Assembly (NCBI GenBank): GCA_019694835.1
Contig: JAIBBE010000022.1
Location: forward strand, 105,476-169,475
DNA length: 64,000 nt
From: Fimbriimonadaceae bacterium
Lineage (GTDB): Bacteria > Armatimonadota > Fimbriimonadia > Fimbriimonadales > Fimbriimonadaceae
Direction of reading: 5' to 3'
Positions 44,447-53,375 of the stretch are shown here, in pieces. How positions within the stretch are numbered: position 1 is the stretch's first letter; every line of letters begins with the position of its first letter. Below the pieces are notes generated by a model. That model searched no databases, was not told where the DNA came from, and saw nothing but the letters and a program-made list of their open reading frames with translations. The translations under genes and the position numbers were made by a program.

Positions 44447-47209
44447 ATGCACCTCGAGTTGGACCTCAAGAGCACCCTGCACCTGCCTTCCGCTGACTTC
44501 ACGATCCCGATGAAGGCCGACCTCTCCTCGCGTGAGCCCGCGATTCAGGCGAAGTGGGACGCCATGCGGCTCTACCACGTTATTCAGGAAGCCCGCAAAG
44601 ATGCACCGGTGTTCGTCCTCCACGACGGCCCTCCCTACACGAACAGTCCGATCCACATCGGCACTGCGCTCAACAAGATTCTGAAGGACTTCGTCGTCAA
44701 GTCGCGGACGATCATGGGATTCCGCGCGCCGTACGTGCCGGGATATGACAACCACGGTCTGCCGATCGAGCAGACGGTCATGCGCGAGTTCCACGAACGG
44801 AAGGAGCAGCCGGATGTCGAGACCTTGCGCAAGGCCTGCCGCGCTCATGCCCAGAAGTACATTGAAGTGCAGTCCGAGCAGTTCCGCCGCCTCGGCGTGT
44901 TTGGCCTCTGGGAGAAGCCGTACGCGACGATGAACTACCGCTTCGAGGCGGAAATCGTTCGGGTTTTCAAGCGCATGGTGGCCGAAGGTTATGTCTATCG
45001 TGGCCTCAAGCCCGTCTTGTGGAGCCCGACCTCGCGCACGGCACTCGCCGACACCGAGATCGTGTACCAGGACCACGTCAGCCCTGCGATCTATGTTCGG
45101 TTCCCGCTCATCGAGGATGCCAACGGCTGGGCGAAGAAGTTCGACAACATGTGGACGATCATCTGGACGACCACGCCTTGGACGATCCCCGCGAACCTAG
45201 CCGTCGCCTTCCACCCTGCCTTCACCTATGCCATCGTCCGTGCTGGGGACCAGCACTACGTCGTTCTCAGCGACCTCGTTGAGCGCACGATGGGCGCAGT
45301 TGGCATTGAGGAGTACGAGGTCGTCGAGGAACTGCTCGGCGTCAGCTTCGAAGGCACCAAGTTCCGCCACCCGATTTTCGAGCGCGAGTCGATTGCGGTC
45401 ATGGCCGAGTACGTCACGACCGAGGACGGCACGGGCGTCGTCCACACTGCGCCCGGCCACGGTCGCGACGACTTCTACACCGGCGCGAAGTACGGCCTCC
45501 CCGTCCTCTGCCCGGTCGATGATCGCGGGGTGATGACCGAGGAAGCGGGCGAGTTCGCGGGGATGTCGTACATCGAGTGCAACGACGCCGTCATCGCCCG
45601 CATGGACCAGCTTTCGACGCTGATGGCCCGCAGTGACTACGCGCACAGCTACCCTTATGCAGAGCGCGATGGCAAGCCGGTCATCTTCCGCGCGACCGAG
45701 CAATGGTTCGTCTCGATAGACGAACTGGATCTTCGCAAGCGGATGCTCGCCGAGATCGATAAGGTGCATTGGGTTCCTGCTTCCGGAGAGGCCCGTATCC
45801 GCGCGATGATCGGCAATCGTCCCGACTGGTGCATCTCGCGCCAGCGTCCGTGGGGCGTCGGCATCCCGATCTTCTATGGCGCGAGCACCGGTCAGCCGCT
45901 ACTCGAACTCGACATCATCGAGCGCGTCGCGACGATGATCGACAACGAGGGCTCGGACTCGTGGTTTACCAAGGCCGCCGCCGAAATCCTCCCGCCCGGC
46001 TACACGCACCCTGAGACGGGCGAAACAGAATTCCGGAAAGAGACCGACGTGTTCGATGTATGGTTCGACAGCGGCTCCACCTCGCTCTGTGTGCTTGAAG
46101 GCAGCGTCGAACCGGCGTGGAAGCAGCCCTGGCCCGCTGACCTCTATCTGGAAGGCTCCGACCAGCATCGCGGCTGGTTCAACACGTCGCTCATCATCGG
46201 CACCGCGTGTCGTGGCGGGGCGCCGTACAAAGCGGTCCTGACCCACGGCTTCCTCCTCGATGAGGAGGGGCGAAAGATGTCGAAGCGGCTGATGAATGCC
46301 CTTGATCCCGGCAAGGTCTGTGACCAATTCGGTGCCGATATCCTGCGTCTGTGGTGCGCGAGCGTGGATTATACCAACGATGTCGCGTGCAGCGAAAACA
46401 TCCTTAAACAGTTCGGCGAGAGCTACCGAACCCTGCGCAACACGATGCGCTTCCTGCTCGCCAATCTGGAAGGCTACGAGGGCGGCGACGCCGTACTCGA
46501 TGTCGACGTTTGGCTGATCGAACAAACCGATTTACTGACTGCTGACTGCATGAAACGCTATGAAGAGTACGACTTTGCCGGCGTCGCCTCGGCCACGGTG
46601 TCGTTCTGCAAGAAGCAACTCAGCGCGTTCTACGCCGACGCGATCAAGGACCGCATGTACTGCGATGCTAAAGACTGGGCCTCGCGACGATCCGCCCAAG
46701 CCGCCTGCCACCATGCGCTGCTCGCCCTGACCAAGATTCTCGCCCCGATCATTCCTCACACGGCGGAGGAAGTCTACGAGCGCATTCCTGCGATCGATCG
46801 GCTGCCGAGCGTGCATATGGAAGTCCTGGAGATGCCAAGCGGGGATCGGTTGGAGGACATCGAGGGCAACGACATCCAAGTTCGATTTGCGAGTTTGCTT
46901 GAGTTCCGAGCGACACTGTTCGCTCAGTTCGAGCAGTGGAAGGCTGCAAGTGAGGTCAAGGACAGCCAAGATGTCATCGCATCGGTACATGACCGCCCAG
47001 ACATTGTGGCTATGCTGCGGTCATTTGGCGAAGACTTGCCGAATTTCCTCAAGATGAGCTGGATCGAGATCGCGGAGGGCGACGGGACCGTAGAGTTTCG
47101 CGTGAGCGATTTCCTCAAGTGCGACCGCTGCCGCTTGCGCCGACCGGATGTCGTCGCCGTCGGTGAGATCAGCCTGTGCGAGCGTTGTCGGAAGGTGGTC
47201 GGCGCTTGA
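44447..47209 (+). CDS. ileS: Isoleucyl-tRNA synthetase
   Basis: 920 residues, class I synthetase. HDGPPYTNSPIHIGTALNK holds the HIGH motif near residue 70; EGRKMSKRLMN near 609 holds KMSKR where most members have KMSKS. The CP1 editing domain (TTPWTIPANLAVAFHP, DGTGVVHTAPGHGRDD) is complete. The C-terminus has the zinc finger CDRC...CERC. It charges tRNA-Ile and edits valine. Its stop overlaps the lspA start. Confidence 0.97.
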   Translation: MHLELDLKSTLHLPSADFTIPMKADLSSREPAIQAKWDAMRLYHVIQEARKDAPVFVLHDGPPYTNSPIHIGTALNKILKDFVVKSRTIMGFRAPYVPGYDNHGLPIEQTVMREFHERKEQPDVETLRKACRAHAQKYIEVQSEQFRRLGVFGLWEKPYATMNYRFEAEIVRVFKRMVAEGYVYRGLKPVLWSPTSRTALADTEIVYQDHVSPAIYVRFPLIEDANGWAKKFDNMWTIIWTTTPWTIPANLAVAFHPAFTYAIVRAGDQHYVVLSDLVERTMGAVGIEEYEVVEELLGVSFEGTKFRHPIFERESIAVMAEYVTTEDGTGVVHTAPGHGRDDFYTGAKYGLPVLCPVDDRGVMTEEAGEFAGMSYIECNDAVIARMDQLSTLMARSDYAHSYPYAERDGKPVIFRATEQWFVSIDELDLRKRMLAEIDKVHWVPASGEARIRAMIGNRPDWCISRQRPWGVGIPIFYGASTGQPLLELDIIERVATMIDNEGSDSWFTKAAAEILPPGYTHPETGETEFRKETDVFDVWFDSGSTSLCVLEGSVEPAWKQPWPADLYLEGSDQHRGWFNTSLIIGTACRGGAPYKAVLTHGFLLDEEGRKMSKRLMNALDPGKVCDQFGADILRLWCASVDYTNDVACSENILKQFGESYRTLRNTMRFLLANLEGYEGGDAVLDVDVWLIEQTDLLTADCMKRYEEYDFAGVASATVSFCKKQLSAFYADAIKDRMYCDAKDWASRRSAQAACHHALLALTKILAPIIPHTAEEVYERIPAIDRLPSVHMEVLEMPSGDRLEDIEGNDIQVRFASLLEFRATLFAQFEQWKAASEVKDSQDVIASVHDRPDIVAMLRSFGEDLPNFLKMSWIEIAEGDGTVEFRVSDFLKCDRCRLRRPDVVAVGEISLCERCRKVVGA

Positions 47210-47715
47210 AAGCCCATCGCGGGTTTTGGATGTACTTGATCGTCTTCGTGGCGATGCTCGCCATTGACCAGATCTCCAAAGCCTGGGTGCGCGCAGAGTT
47301 CGTTCCGCACCAGAGCGTCACCCTGATTCCACGCGTTTTTGAACTGACGTTGACCTATAACGAAGGCATCGCATTTGGGCTGTTCAAGGGTGCGGGCGTC
47401 CTGTTTGCTCCGATTGCGATCGTCATCGCGATCGGTTCTGGCTGGTACTCGATGAAGCATCCGCAAGAGAAACGCCTCGGCCACTTCGCCTTGGGCATGC
47501 TCGCCGCCGGCGCCATAGGCAACCTCATCGACCGGCTTTGGCTGGGAAAGGTTACCGACATGTTCTACATCCGCGCCATTGATTTTCCTGTATTCAACTG
47601 GGCGGATACATGCATCACGGTTGCCGCTGTTCTTCTGGGTGTACGTTGGGTGATGGACGGCCGACATCACGAGAAAGCCGAGAAGTCGGTGCCAACCAGC
47701 GTTTCCGAAGGTTAG
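47206..47715 (+). CDS. lspA: Lipoprotein signal peptidase II
   Basis: 169 residues, four membrane helices. All LspA boxes are present: LAIDQISKAW, LTYNEGIAFGLF, AGAIGNLIDRLWLGKVTDMFYI and FPVFNWADTCITVAAVLL, with the catalytic aspartates in NLIDR and NWADT. It cleaves lipoprotein signals after diacylglyceryl modification. I choose the TTG overlapping the ileS stop (TTGA); ATG at 47230 would shorten the first segment. ileS-lspA pairing is widespread. Confidence 0.93.
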   Translation: MKAHRGFWMYLIVFVAMLAIDQISKAWVRAEFVPHQSVTLIPRVFELTLTYNEGIAFGLFKGAGVLFAPIAIVIAIGSGWYSMKHPQEKRLGHFALGMLAAGAIGNLIDRLWLGKVTDMFYIRAIDFPVFNWADTCITVAAVLLGVRWVMDGRHHEKAEKSVPTSVSEG

Positions 47716-47770
47716 GTGCCCGACTTGATAACCGCGCACGTGCGGAGCTTGCTTCGGTATCGTAAGCGTG

Positions 47771-48412
47771 ATGAGTCGGTACTCCCTGGGAAGCAACGAG
47801 TCGGATGAGTTTGAGCCAGGCTCCCAGCAGAGGGTTCTTCGAAATCTGCTTGGAATCACAACTCCGGCGGAAATGGACCAGCGAGAAGCCTGGGCCCTTG
47901 CCGACGCTATCTCCTTGAGTCTCTTAGAAATCGAAGACGACACTCGCTTTGGTGTCCTGAAGCTCCGGGAAATGCACCGACAGTGGCTGGGTGAGATTTA
48001 CGAATTTGCAGGCGAGATTCGGAGGGTAAACGTCAGCAAAGGCGGCGTGATGTTCGCCCCTGTTATTCATCTCGACCAAACGCTGTCTGAACTTGATCGA
48101 GTTCTATCGCAATACACACCTTGTAAAGCATTCGAGCGAACGGAACTGGTTAGGTCCTTGGCAGTCGTTCACGCAGAACTGATCTTGGCTCATCCGTTTC
48201 GCGAAGGTAACGGTCGGCTGGCCCGGTGGCTTACTGACTTGATGGCCTTACAAGCAGGATCTGCGCCTTTGCAATGGGGCTTTGAGCTTGAAACGGAGAA
48301 ACGTCGGAGTCGATACTTCGCTTCGCTGCGAAAGGCCTTTACGAAGGATTTTGATCAGTTGGAAAGTCTGATTTCCTCCGCTTTGGACGGCGAGCGAGAT
48401 CACTCTCCGTGA
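47771..48412 (+). CDS. Fic-domain AMP-transferase
   Basis: 213 residues. The core is HPFREGNGRLARWLTDLMAL, an intact HPFxxGNGRxxR motif, preceded by IYEFAGEIRRVNVSKGGVMFAP, the flap. The fold is the stand-alone Fic/Doc-like type resembling mobile-mystery-protein B. No clear inhibitory SxxxE(G/N) helix and no separate antitoxin gene is seen. TATCGT lies seven bases before this ATG. Direct repeats TGCGGAGCTTG flank the gene at 47741-47751 and 48429-48439. Confidence 0.88.
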   Translation: MSRYSLGSNESDEFEPGSQQRVLRNLLGITTPAEMDQREAWALADAISLSLLEIEDDTRFGVLKLREMHRQWLGEIYEFAGEIRRVNVSKGGVMFAPVIHLDQTLSELDRVLSQYTPCKAFERTELVRSLAVVHAELILAHPFREGNGRLARWLTDLMALQAGSAPLQWGFELETEKRRSRYFASLRKAFTKDFDQLESLISSALDGERDHSP

Positions 48413-48451
48413 TAGTAACACCTTCGCATGCGGAGCTTGAGATGACCGAGC

Positions 48452-48476
48452 GAATCACGAGTTTTTCTCGTGATTC
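48452..48476. terminator. Hairpin terminator after fic
   Basis: GAATCACGAG and CTCGTGATTC are perfect ten-base arms around TTTTT, followed by TTCC. It lies between the ends of fic (+) and the convergent gene at 48527 and may serve both. Confidence 0.65.
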
Positions 48477-48526
48477 TTCCGACCGAATATGCGGATTGAT
48501 AACGATGAGCTTGGCCACAGGAATAT

Positions 48527-48928
48527 CTATTCTACCTTGGATTCAGCTTCAGATCTCTCGTAGACTACTCGCTCACAGCGTTCGAATGCCGGATAGATGA
48601 CCTTTTCTTTCCAATCTATCTCGTACCCGTCCAGCCTGGCACGGCAATACTGGTCAAACGCCATCAGGGCCTGCCCATCTTCGGTCAGGGTGACTTCCGC
48701 GCCTCCTCGAAAGGTGACATCGACCTGTACTCGATCAACCGTGAAGAGGTCCAGTTTGTAGGCAACGATTTTGACGATATCATCGGCGGTAAACATCCAT
48801 CGCTTGGTCAAAACATCATGGCGATCGTATTCATTCCACGTCAGATTCTCGCCATCCACGTAGAAGAAGGGTTCGATGCGTTTGTAGCGTGTCCACTTGT
48901 TTCGGAGTGCCTGCCAAAGCGTTGCCAT
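48527..48928 (-). CDS. Hypothetical protein
   Basis: 133 residues, mixed alpha/beta (FFYVDGENLTWNEYDRHDVL, ADDIVKIVAYKLDLFTVDRVQVDVTF). It reads as a genuine soluble protein, but I recognise no family. It diverges from pyrC. Confidence 0.55.
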   Translation of the reverse strand: MATLWQALRNKWTRYKRIEPFFYVDGENLTWNEYDRHDVLTKRWMFTADDIVKIVAYKLDLFTVDRVQVDVTFRGGAEVTLTEDGQALMAFDQYCRARLDGYEIDWKEKVIYPAFERCERVVYERSEAESKVE

Positions 48929-48982
48929 TTGAAACTCGCAGCATCAGCCCTGCGGCCGAGACCCAGGGTGAACCAGAATCAG

Positions 48983-50446
48983 ATGAGTATGGCCACTACC
49001 TATGATCTCTTGCTTCGCGGCGGCGTCCTGGTTGATCACGAGCGTGTCCAACGGGCGGACGTCGGAGTCGTTGACGGCAAGATCGCGGCGATCGGGGATT
49101 TGTCATCGGCGACGGCGCGGGAGACGCTCGACGCTACCGGACTGCACATCCTGCCCGGCGTGATCGACACCCAAGTCCACTTCCGCGAGCCTGGTCTGGA
49201 GCATAAGGAAGACCTGGAATCCGGAACCCGCGCCGCGATCATGGGGGGGACGACGACGGTGTTCGAAATGCCCAACACGAACCCGACCACCACGACCCAG
49301 GCTGCGCTGGAAGACAAACTCGCAAGGGCAAAGGGGCGGACGTGGTGCGACTACGCGTTCTTCGTCGGTGGGACGACCGAAAACGCGGCCGAGCTTGCCG
49401 CCCTCGAGATGATGCCCGGCACTCCGGGCGTCAAGATCTTCATGGGCAGCTCGACCGGCACCCTGCTCGTCCCCGACGACGACCACCTACGCGCGGTTCT
49501 GCGCTCGGGCGTCCGCCCCTGCCCTATCCATAGCGAAGACGAGTTTCGGCTGCGTGAGCGGAAGGCGCTCATCAGCGAAAATCCCCACGTTCGCGAGCAC
49601 CCGTTCCTGCGCGATCCTGAGTCCTCGATTCTCGCCACGCGGCGGATTCTCGGGCTGAGCGAGGAGACCAGTCGCCCTGTCCACATCCTCCACATTTCGA
49701 CCCGCGACGAGCCCTGGATCATCGCCGATGCCCGCAAGCGCGGCGTTCGGGCGACGGCGGAAGTCACGCCCCAGCACCTCTATTTCACCGCACCCGAGTG
49801 CTACGAGCGGCTAGGAACGAAGGTGCAGATGAACACCCCGATCCGCGATGCCGCCCATCGCGACGGCTTGCGGCGGGCTCTGCTGGAAGGCTTCTTCGAC
49901 GTGATCGGCAGCGACCATGCGCCGCACACGCTGGAGGAGAAAGCCCAGCCCTACCCCGCCAGTCCGAGCGGTATGCCCGGCGTGCAGACCCTTCTGACCG
50001 TTATGATGAACTTCGTCCACGAAGGCCTTTTGGATCTGCCGACGCTCGTTCGCATGACGAGCTTCCGCCCCGCTGAGCTGTACGGCATCGCAAGGAAGGG
50101 GGTGCTGGCGGTCGGGTTCGACGCGGATTTTGCGCTCGTGGATCTCGGCAAGCGTCACAAGATTGAGTCGGATTGGCTGCAGAGCAAGTGCGGCTGGAGC
50201 CCGTATGAAGGCGACACCTTCGTCGGCTCGGTCGAGCATGTCGTGTTGCGCGGGCAGATTCAGGTGAGGGACCGGGCTCTTGCGAGTACGGCCTCGGCAC
50301 CTCTCCCCCAACCCCTCTCCTCCGCCCCCGCACGGGAGGAACTTGCAAGTCAGTCGGGCGCAGGAGAGGGGAGTCGGACGGTTGCCGGCAGGATGCCAGC
50401 GGTACAGCAGATCGGTCGACCCGTCGAATTTAGTTGGAAACCATGA
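48983..50446 (+). CDS. pyrC: Dihydroorotase-family amidohydrolase with a repeat-derived C-terminal insert
   Basis: 487 residues. GVIDTQVHFREPGLEHKEDL holds the metal motif (QVH where many members have HVH). AAIMGGTTTVFEMPNTNP, the lysine in GVKIFMGSSTGTL, HSEDE, HILHIS and the aspartate in VIGSDHAPHTLEEK follow. It closes carbamoyl-aspartate to dihydroorotate; a hydantoinase-like role is less likely. Residues from about 434 to 476 are encoded by two palindromic repeats (50299-50371 and 50384-50405), after which the usual ending GRPVEFSW resumes. It is translationally coupled (ATGA) to the formamidase-like gene. Confidence 0.85.
   Translation: MSMATTYDLLLRGGVLVDHERVQRADVGVVDGKIAAIGDLSSATARETLDATGLHILPGVIDTQVHFREPGLEHKEDLESGTRAAIMGGTTTVFEMPNTNPTTTTQAALEDKLARAKGRTWCDYAFFVGGTTENAAELAALEMMPGTPGVKIFMGSSTGTLLVPDDDHLRAVLRSGVRPCPIHSEDEFRLRERKALISENPHVREHPFLRDPESSILATRRILGLSEETSRPVHILHISTRDEPWIIADARKRGVRATAEVTPQHLYFTAPECYERLGTKVQMNTPIRDAAHRDGLRRALLEGFFDVIGSDHAPHTLEEKAQPYPASPSGMPGVQTLLTVMMNFVHEGLLDLPTLVRMTSFRPAELYGIARKGVLAVGFDADFALVDLGKRHKIESDWLQSKCGWSPYEGDTFVGSVEHVVLRGQIQVRDRALASTASAPLPQPLSSAPAREELASQSGAGEGSRTVAGRMPAVQQIGRPVEFSWKP
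50299..50371. repeat. Palindromic repeat, family A, inside pyrC
   Basis: CCCCTCTCCT near 50312-50321 and AGGAGAGGGG at 50362-50371 are exact ten-base arms; the core CCCCCAACCCCTCTCC (50305-50320) recurs exactly in folC at 63062-63077. It is read in frame as part of the protein. Confidence 0.8.
50384..50405. repeat. Hairpin repeat, family B, inside pyrC
   Basis: A 22-base element whose reverse complement (GTACCGCTGGC, four bases, then GCCGGC) matches two tandem copies in folC at 63932-63953 and 63962-63983 with differences only in the loop. GCTGGC pairs with GCCGGC, so it can form a short hairpin. It is translated here as GRMPAVQ. Confidence 0.8.
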
Positions 50447-51387
50447 CCTACCACCTTGAACCCACTTCCGATACCCTGCGCGGGTGCATCTCGATGGAGT
50501 TTGAGCCGTGCTTAACGATTGACTCCGGCGACACCGTGATTGCTTCCACACTTGACGCCGCTTGGGGCGTGGAGGCACCGCCAAAGGACGGGTCGCCACG
50601 GAAGAAGTTCGAGCCGAGAGAACTTCCCCGCGATCGTGGCCACTGCTTGGTGGGACCGATTGAGGTTCGCGGTGCCAGGCCGGGGCAGACCCTGGCCGTC
50701 GAGATCATCGCCGTTGAGCCTGGCGACTACGGCTGGAATGTTGCCGGTGCGTGGTCCACGCCACTCAACGATCGCCTCGGTGTATCCGATGCGCCCGAGT
50801 TTCTGAGCGTTTGGAACCTCGATGAGGCGCGAGCTCATTGGTTGAGCCGCAGCGGTTGGCGCGTGGCGTCGCGGCCATTCTTAGGTGTGATGGGAATGCC
50901 GCCCCCCGAGCCCGGCCACCACTCGACTTTTCCACCCCGCGTGTGGGGCGGGAATTTAGATTGCAAGGAACTTGTTGCGGGCACGACACTTTATCTTCCG
51001 ATTCCGGTCGATGGCGCGCTCTTTTCTTTTGGTGATGGCCACGGCCTTCAAGGGGACGGCGAGGTGTCGAGCACCGCCATCGAATGCCCGATGCGCAAGG
51101 TCGAACTGCGATTGTCGGTGACAGATAGTCCAACTTTGGTTAGTCCGAGGGCCAAGACCGCGGAAGGCTGGCTTACGTTTGGCCTCGCCAAAGACTTGGA
51201 CACCGCGATGGGTCTGGCGGTCGACGACATGCTGAATCTGATGTGCGACGAGTACGGTATCGGGCGCTCGGAAGCCCTATCGCTGGCGAGTCTGGTGGTC
51301 GATCTGCGGATTACTCAGGTCGTCAACGGAGTGCAGGGAGTGCATGCGGTCCTTCCTCACGGTGCCTTGAATCGCGATCTCGGATAG
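50443..51387 (+). CDS. Acetamidase/formamidase-family amidase
   Basis: 314 residues. SGDTVIASTLDAAWG, GHCLVGPIEVRGARPGQTLAVEI, WGGNLDCKELVAGTTLYLPI, FSFGDGHGLQGDGEVSSTAIECPM are the ordered signatures of the FmdA/AmdA family, which hydrolyse short amides to ammonia and acid. The ATG overlaps the pyrC stop (ATGA), suggesting joint use in nitrogen or pyrimidine salvage. Its TAG stop is also the first half of a TAGAAT -10-like element for the next gene. Confidence 0.88.
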   Translation: MTYHLEPTSDTLRGCISMEFEPCLTIDSGDTVIASTLDAAWGVEAPPKDGSPRKKFEPRELPRDRGHCLVGPIEVRGARPGQTLAVEIIAVEPGDYGWNVAGAWSTPLNDRLGVSDAPEFLSVWNLDEARAHWLSRSGWRVASRPFLGVMGMPPPEPGHHSTFPPRVWGGNLDCKELVAGTTLYLPIPVDGALFSFGDGHGLQGDGEVSSTAIECPMRKVELRLSVTDSPTLVSPRAKTAEGWLTFGLAKDLDTAMGLAVDDMLNLMCDEYGIGRSEALSLASLVVDLRITQVVNGVQGVHAVLPHGALNRDLG

Positions 51388-51398
51388 AATCGAAGCAG

Positions 51399-52676
51399 AT
51401 GAACAAGAAGCTCGCAATCCGTCTTGCTGTCGGTTTATTCCTGATGGCGGGGCTGATTTTCGCCTACGTCTGGTTCCGGGGCGTTGGGGCTGACCTCGTC
51501 GGAAAATTTGCTGGTGCAACGAACACGGCGGGCTGGATTGCGGCGATCGAACGGCGGGAGGACGGCGGTTCGCAGGCAGTTGTCTTCTGGCCCGATGGCG
51601 CGAAGATTGACTCGGCCGACTACAAGCCTGACTCCGAGGATCAAGGTGTTGTTTGGCGTCCGGACGGCAAGTTCATCTTCTTTTCCAGCAATCGCGTAAG
51701 CCCCACGTTCGACATCTTCCGGTGGGATCCCGACCGGAACTTGGTGGAAAGGCGCACGTTCGGTTCACGCGGGAAGAGCAATCTTTGGTTCGGCCCTCCC
51801 GGTGACCCGGCAGCGAACGACGATGCCCTGATCATGGCTGGCGGGTTCGTGATGACCCTCGATCCGAGCTCAGGCGCAACTCGGCAGGTTTTGCCTCCAC
51901 CAACGGGCGAAGTAGCGGGCTCGGGCGAGGAAGGCGGCTCCGGCAGCCAGTTCGACCTCATCTACAGCCGTCTCGGCAAGAGCTTCAAAGAAGCGAAGTG
52001 GGGGAAGAACCGAGAGTCCATCATTGCGGTAATGATACGAGAGTCCGGTGAACAAGTTCTCCTGCTGCAATCGATGTTACCGGTCAAGGACAAGGACGGC
52101 AATGAGCGCGTGGCTCCTCCAGTGGCGGTCGCGGCGGGCGAGAGAATCGAGTTCGATGTGGCCGAGTCGGGAGACGTTGTCTTCACGACGATGGGATTTG
52201 CCTTTCCCGATCCACAGATGATCCCTCCCGAGTACCTCAAGGAAGGAAAGGCGGTTAAGCCATATCAGAATGCCCTCTCATTCTTCAATCCGGCGAAGCC
52301 CGAACAGGGAGTCAAGAACATCGTCGTGAGTCCCAACGTGGAAGAAGTTATCATCCAACCCCGTATCAGCCCGGATAGCCAGAGAGTCTTGTGCATTGCG
52401 GGAAATCTCAAGGACACCGGAGAGATCGAGCCCGTCATGATGCTGACCTGCCCACTCAAAGAAAACGGTGCGAGCGAGAGCCGTCCCGTCGTACAAGGCG
52501 AGGCTCGCGAGGCGTCGTGGTCACCCAACGGCGATAAGATCGTGTTTATCAAGCGTGGGCCTAAGGGCAATCGAGCGATCTTCACGGTGTCGACCGATGG
52601 CACTGGAGAAAAAGAGATATCGGGAGCCAAGGGCGATTATGCATGGCCCCAATTCAGTCCCAAGAAGGGAAGTTAG
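51399..52676 (+). CDS. Membrane-anchored TolB/PD40-like propeller protein
   Basis: 425 residues. An N-terminal anchor (LAIRLAVGLFLMAGLIFAYVWF) is followed by propeller repeats (WRPDGKFIFFSSNRVSPTFDIF, RISPDSQRVLCIAG, SWSPNGDKIVFIKRG). Similar to the protein at 12966 but longer. Probably exposed outside the membrane. TAGAAT at 51385-51390 lies eight bases before the ATG. Confidence 0.75.
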   Translation: MNKKLAIRLAVGLFLMAGLIFAYVWFRGVGADLVGKFAGATNTAGWIAAIERREDGGSQAVVFWPDGAKIDSADYKPDSEDQGVVWRPDGKFIFFSSNRVSPTFDIFRWDPDRNLVERRTFGSRGKSNLWFGPPGDPAANDDALIMAGGFVMTLDPSSGATRQVLPPPTGEVAGSGEEGGSGSQFDLIYSRLGKSFKEAKWGKNRESIIAVMIRESGEQVLLLQSMLPVKDKDGNERVAPPVAVAAGERIEFDVAESGDVVFTTMGFAFPDPQMIPPEYLKEGKAVKPYQNALSFFNPAKPEQGVKNIVVSPNVEEVIIQPRISPDSQRVLCIAGNLKDTGEIEPVMMLTCPLKENGASESRPVVQGEAREASWSPNGDKIVFIKRGPKGNRAIFTVSTDGTGEKEISGAKGDYAWPQFSPKKGS

Positions 52677-52682
52677 TCCATT

Positions 52683-53375
52683 ATGAGCATTACTCCCCAT
52701 CCTGACCTCTCGCTTCGCGAGCAACAGATTCTACGATTGGCCGCCCACGGCCTCACCGATCAAGGGATCGCGAATCGACTGGGAATCACGCGCAACACGG
52801 TAAGCACTTACTGGGGGCGCATCCGGACAAAGCTCGGACCTGTCAATCGAGCGGAGTTGGTCGCGCACTACGTGCGGGAACGCGCAGGCGAAGTGCTCGA
52901 AAAGCTTCGCTCTGAAAACCGCAAGCTGGTCGAAGATATTGAGCGCCAGGCCCAGCAGGAACTGGAACTTCAGGCCACTCTCGACATGTTTCAGAATCTC
53001 TGCAACAGCGCTCCGGATGCGATTCTCGTTGTTGACGAATCTGGCCGAATTCGAATGGCTAATCATGAGGCGGGTCGTATGTTCGGATACGAGCCGGATG
53101 TCTTGGTGCATAAGCCCATTCGTGACTTGGTTCCCCAACGTTTTCGAACGGCCCACGCTGCCCTAATGCAAACCTACATGGATGAGCCCTCCGCCCGACG
53201 AATGGGGCAGCACCAAGCAACAGTTGCACTCCGTTCCGACGGGTCCGAGTTTCCGATCGCGGCTACTTTGAATGCGACTCAAACCTCGAACGGAATGTTG
53301 GTCACATGTATCGTTCGCGATATCGAGAAGCTCGGCTGGGCCATTCGGGGCGATGAGGAGCCCAGTCCCGACTAG
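52683..53375 (+). CDS. LuxR-type HTH regulator with C-terminal PAS domain
   Basis: 230 residues. The LuxR/GerE helix-turn-helix comes first (LSLREQQILRLAAHGLTDQGIANRLGITRNTVSTYWGRIRTKLG), then a coiled-coil (LRSENRKLVEDIERQAQQELELQ), then a PAS domain (LCNSAPDAILVVDESGRIRMANHEAGRMFGYEPDVLVHKP). In most LuxR regulators the HTH is at the C-terminus, so the order is reversed. It probably senses a small ligand or redox cue. The stop overlaps the convergent pilT stop by four bases. Confidence 0.85.
   Translation: MSITPHPDLSLREQQILRLAAHGLTDQGIANRLGITRNTVSTYWGRIRTKLGPVNRAELVAHYVRERAGEVLEKLRSENRKLVEDIERQAQQELELQATLDMFQNLCNSAPDAILVVDESGRIRMANHEAGRMFGYEPDVLVHKPIRDLVPQRFRTAHAALMQTYMDEPSARRMGQHQATVALRSDGSEFPIAATLNATQTSNGMLVTCIVRDIEKLGWAIRGDEEPSPD

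Noticed and set aside
46924..47943. 339-residue minus-strand frame across the ileS-lspA junction
   Set aside because: Overlaps two certain genes on the other strand and shows no family signature.
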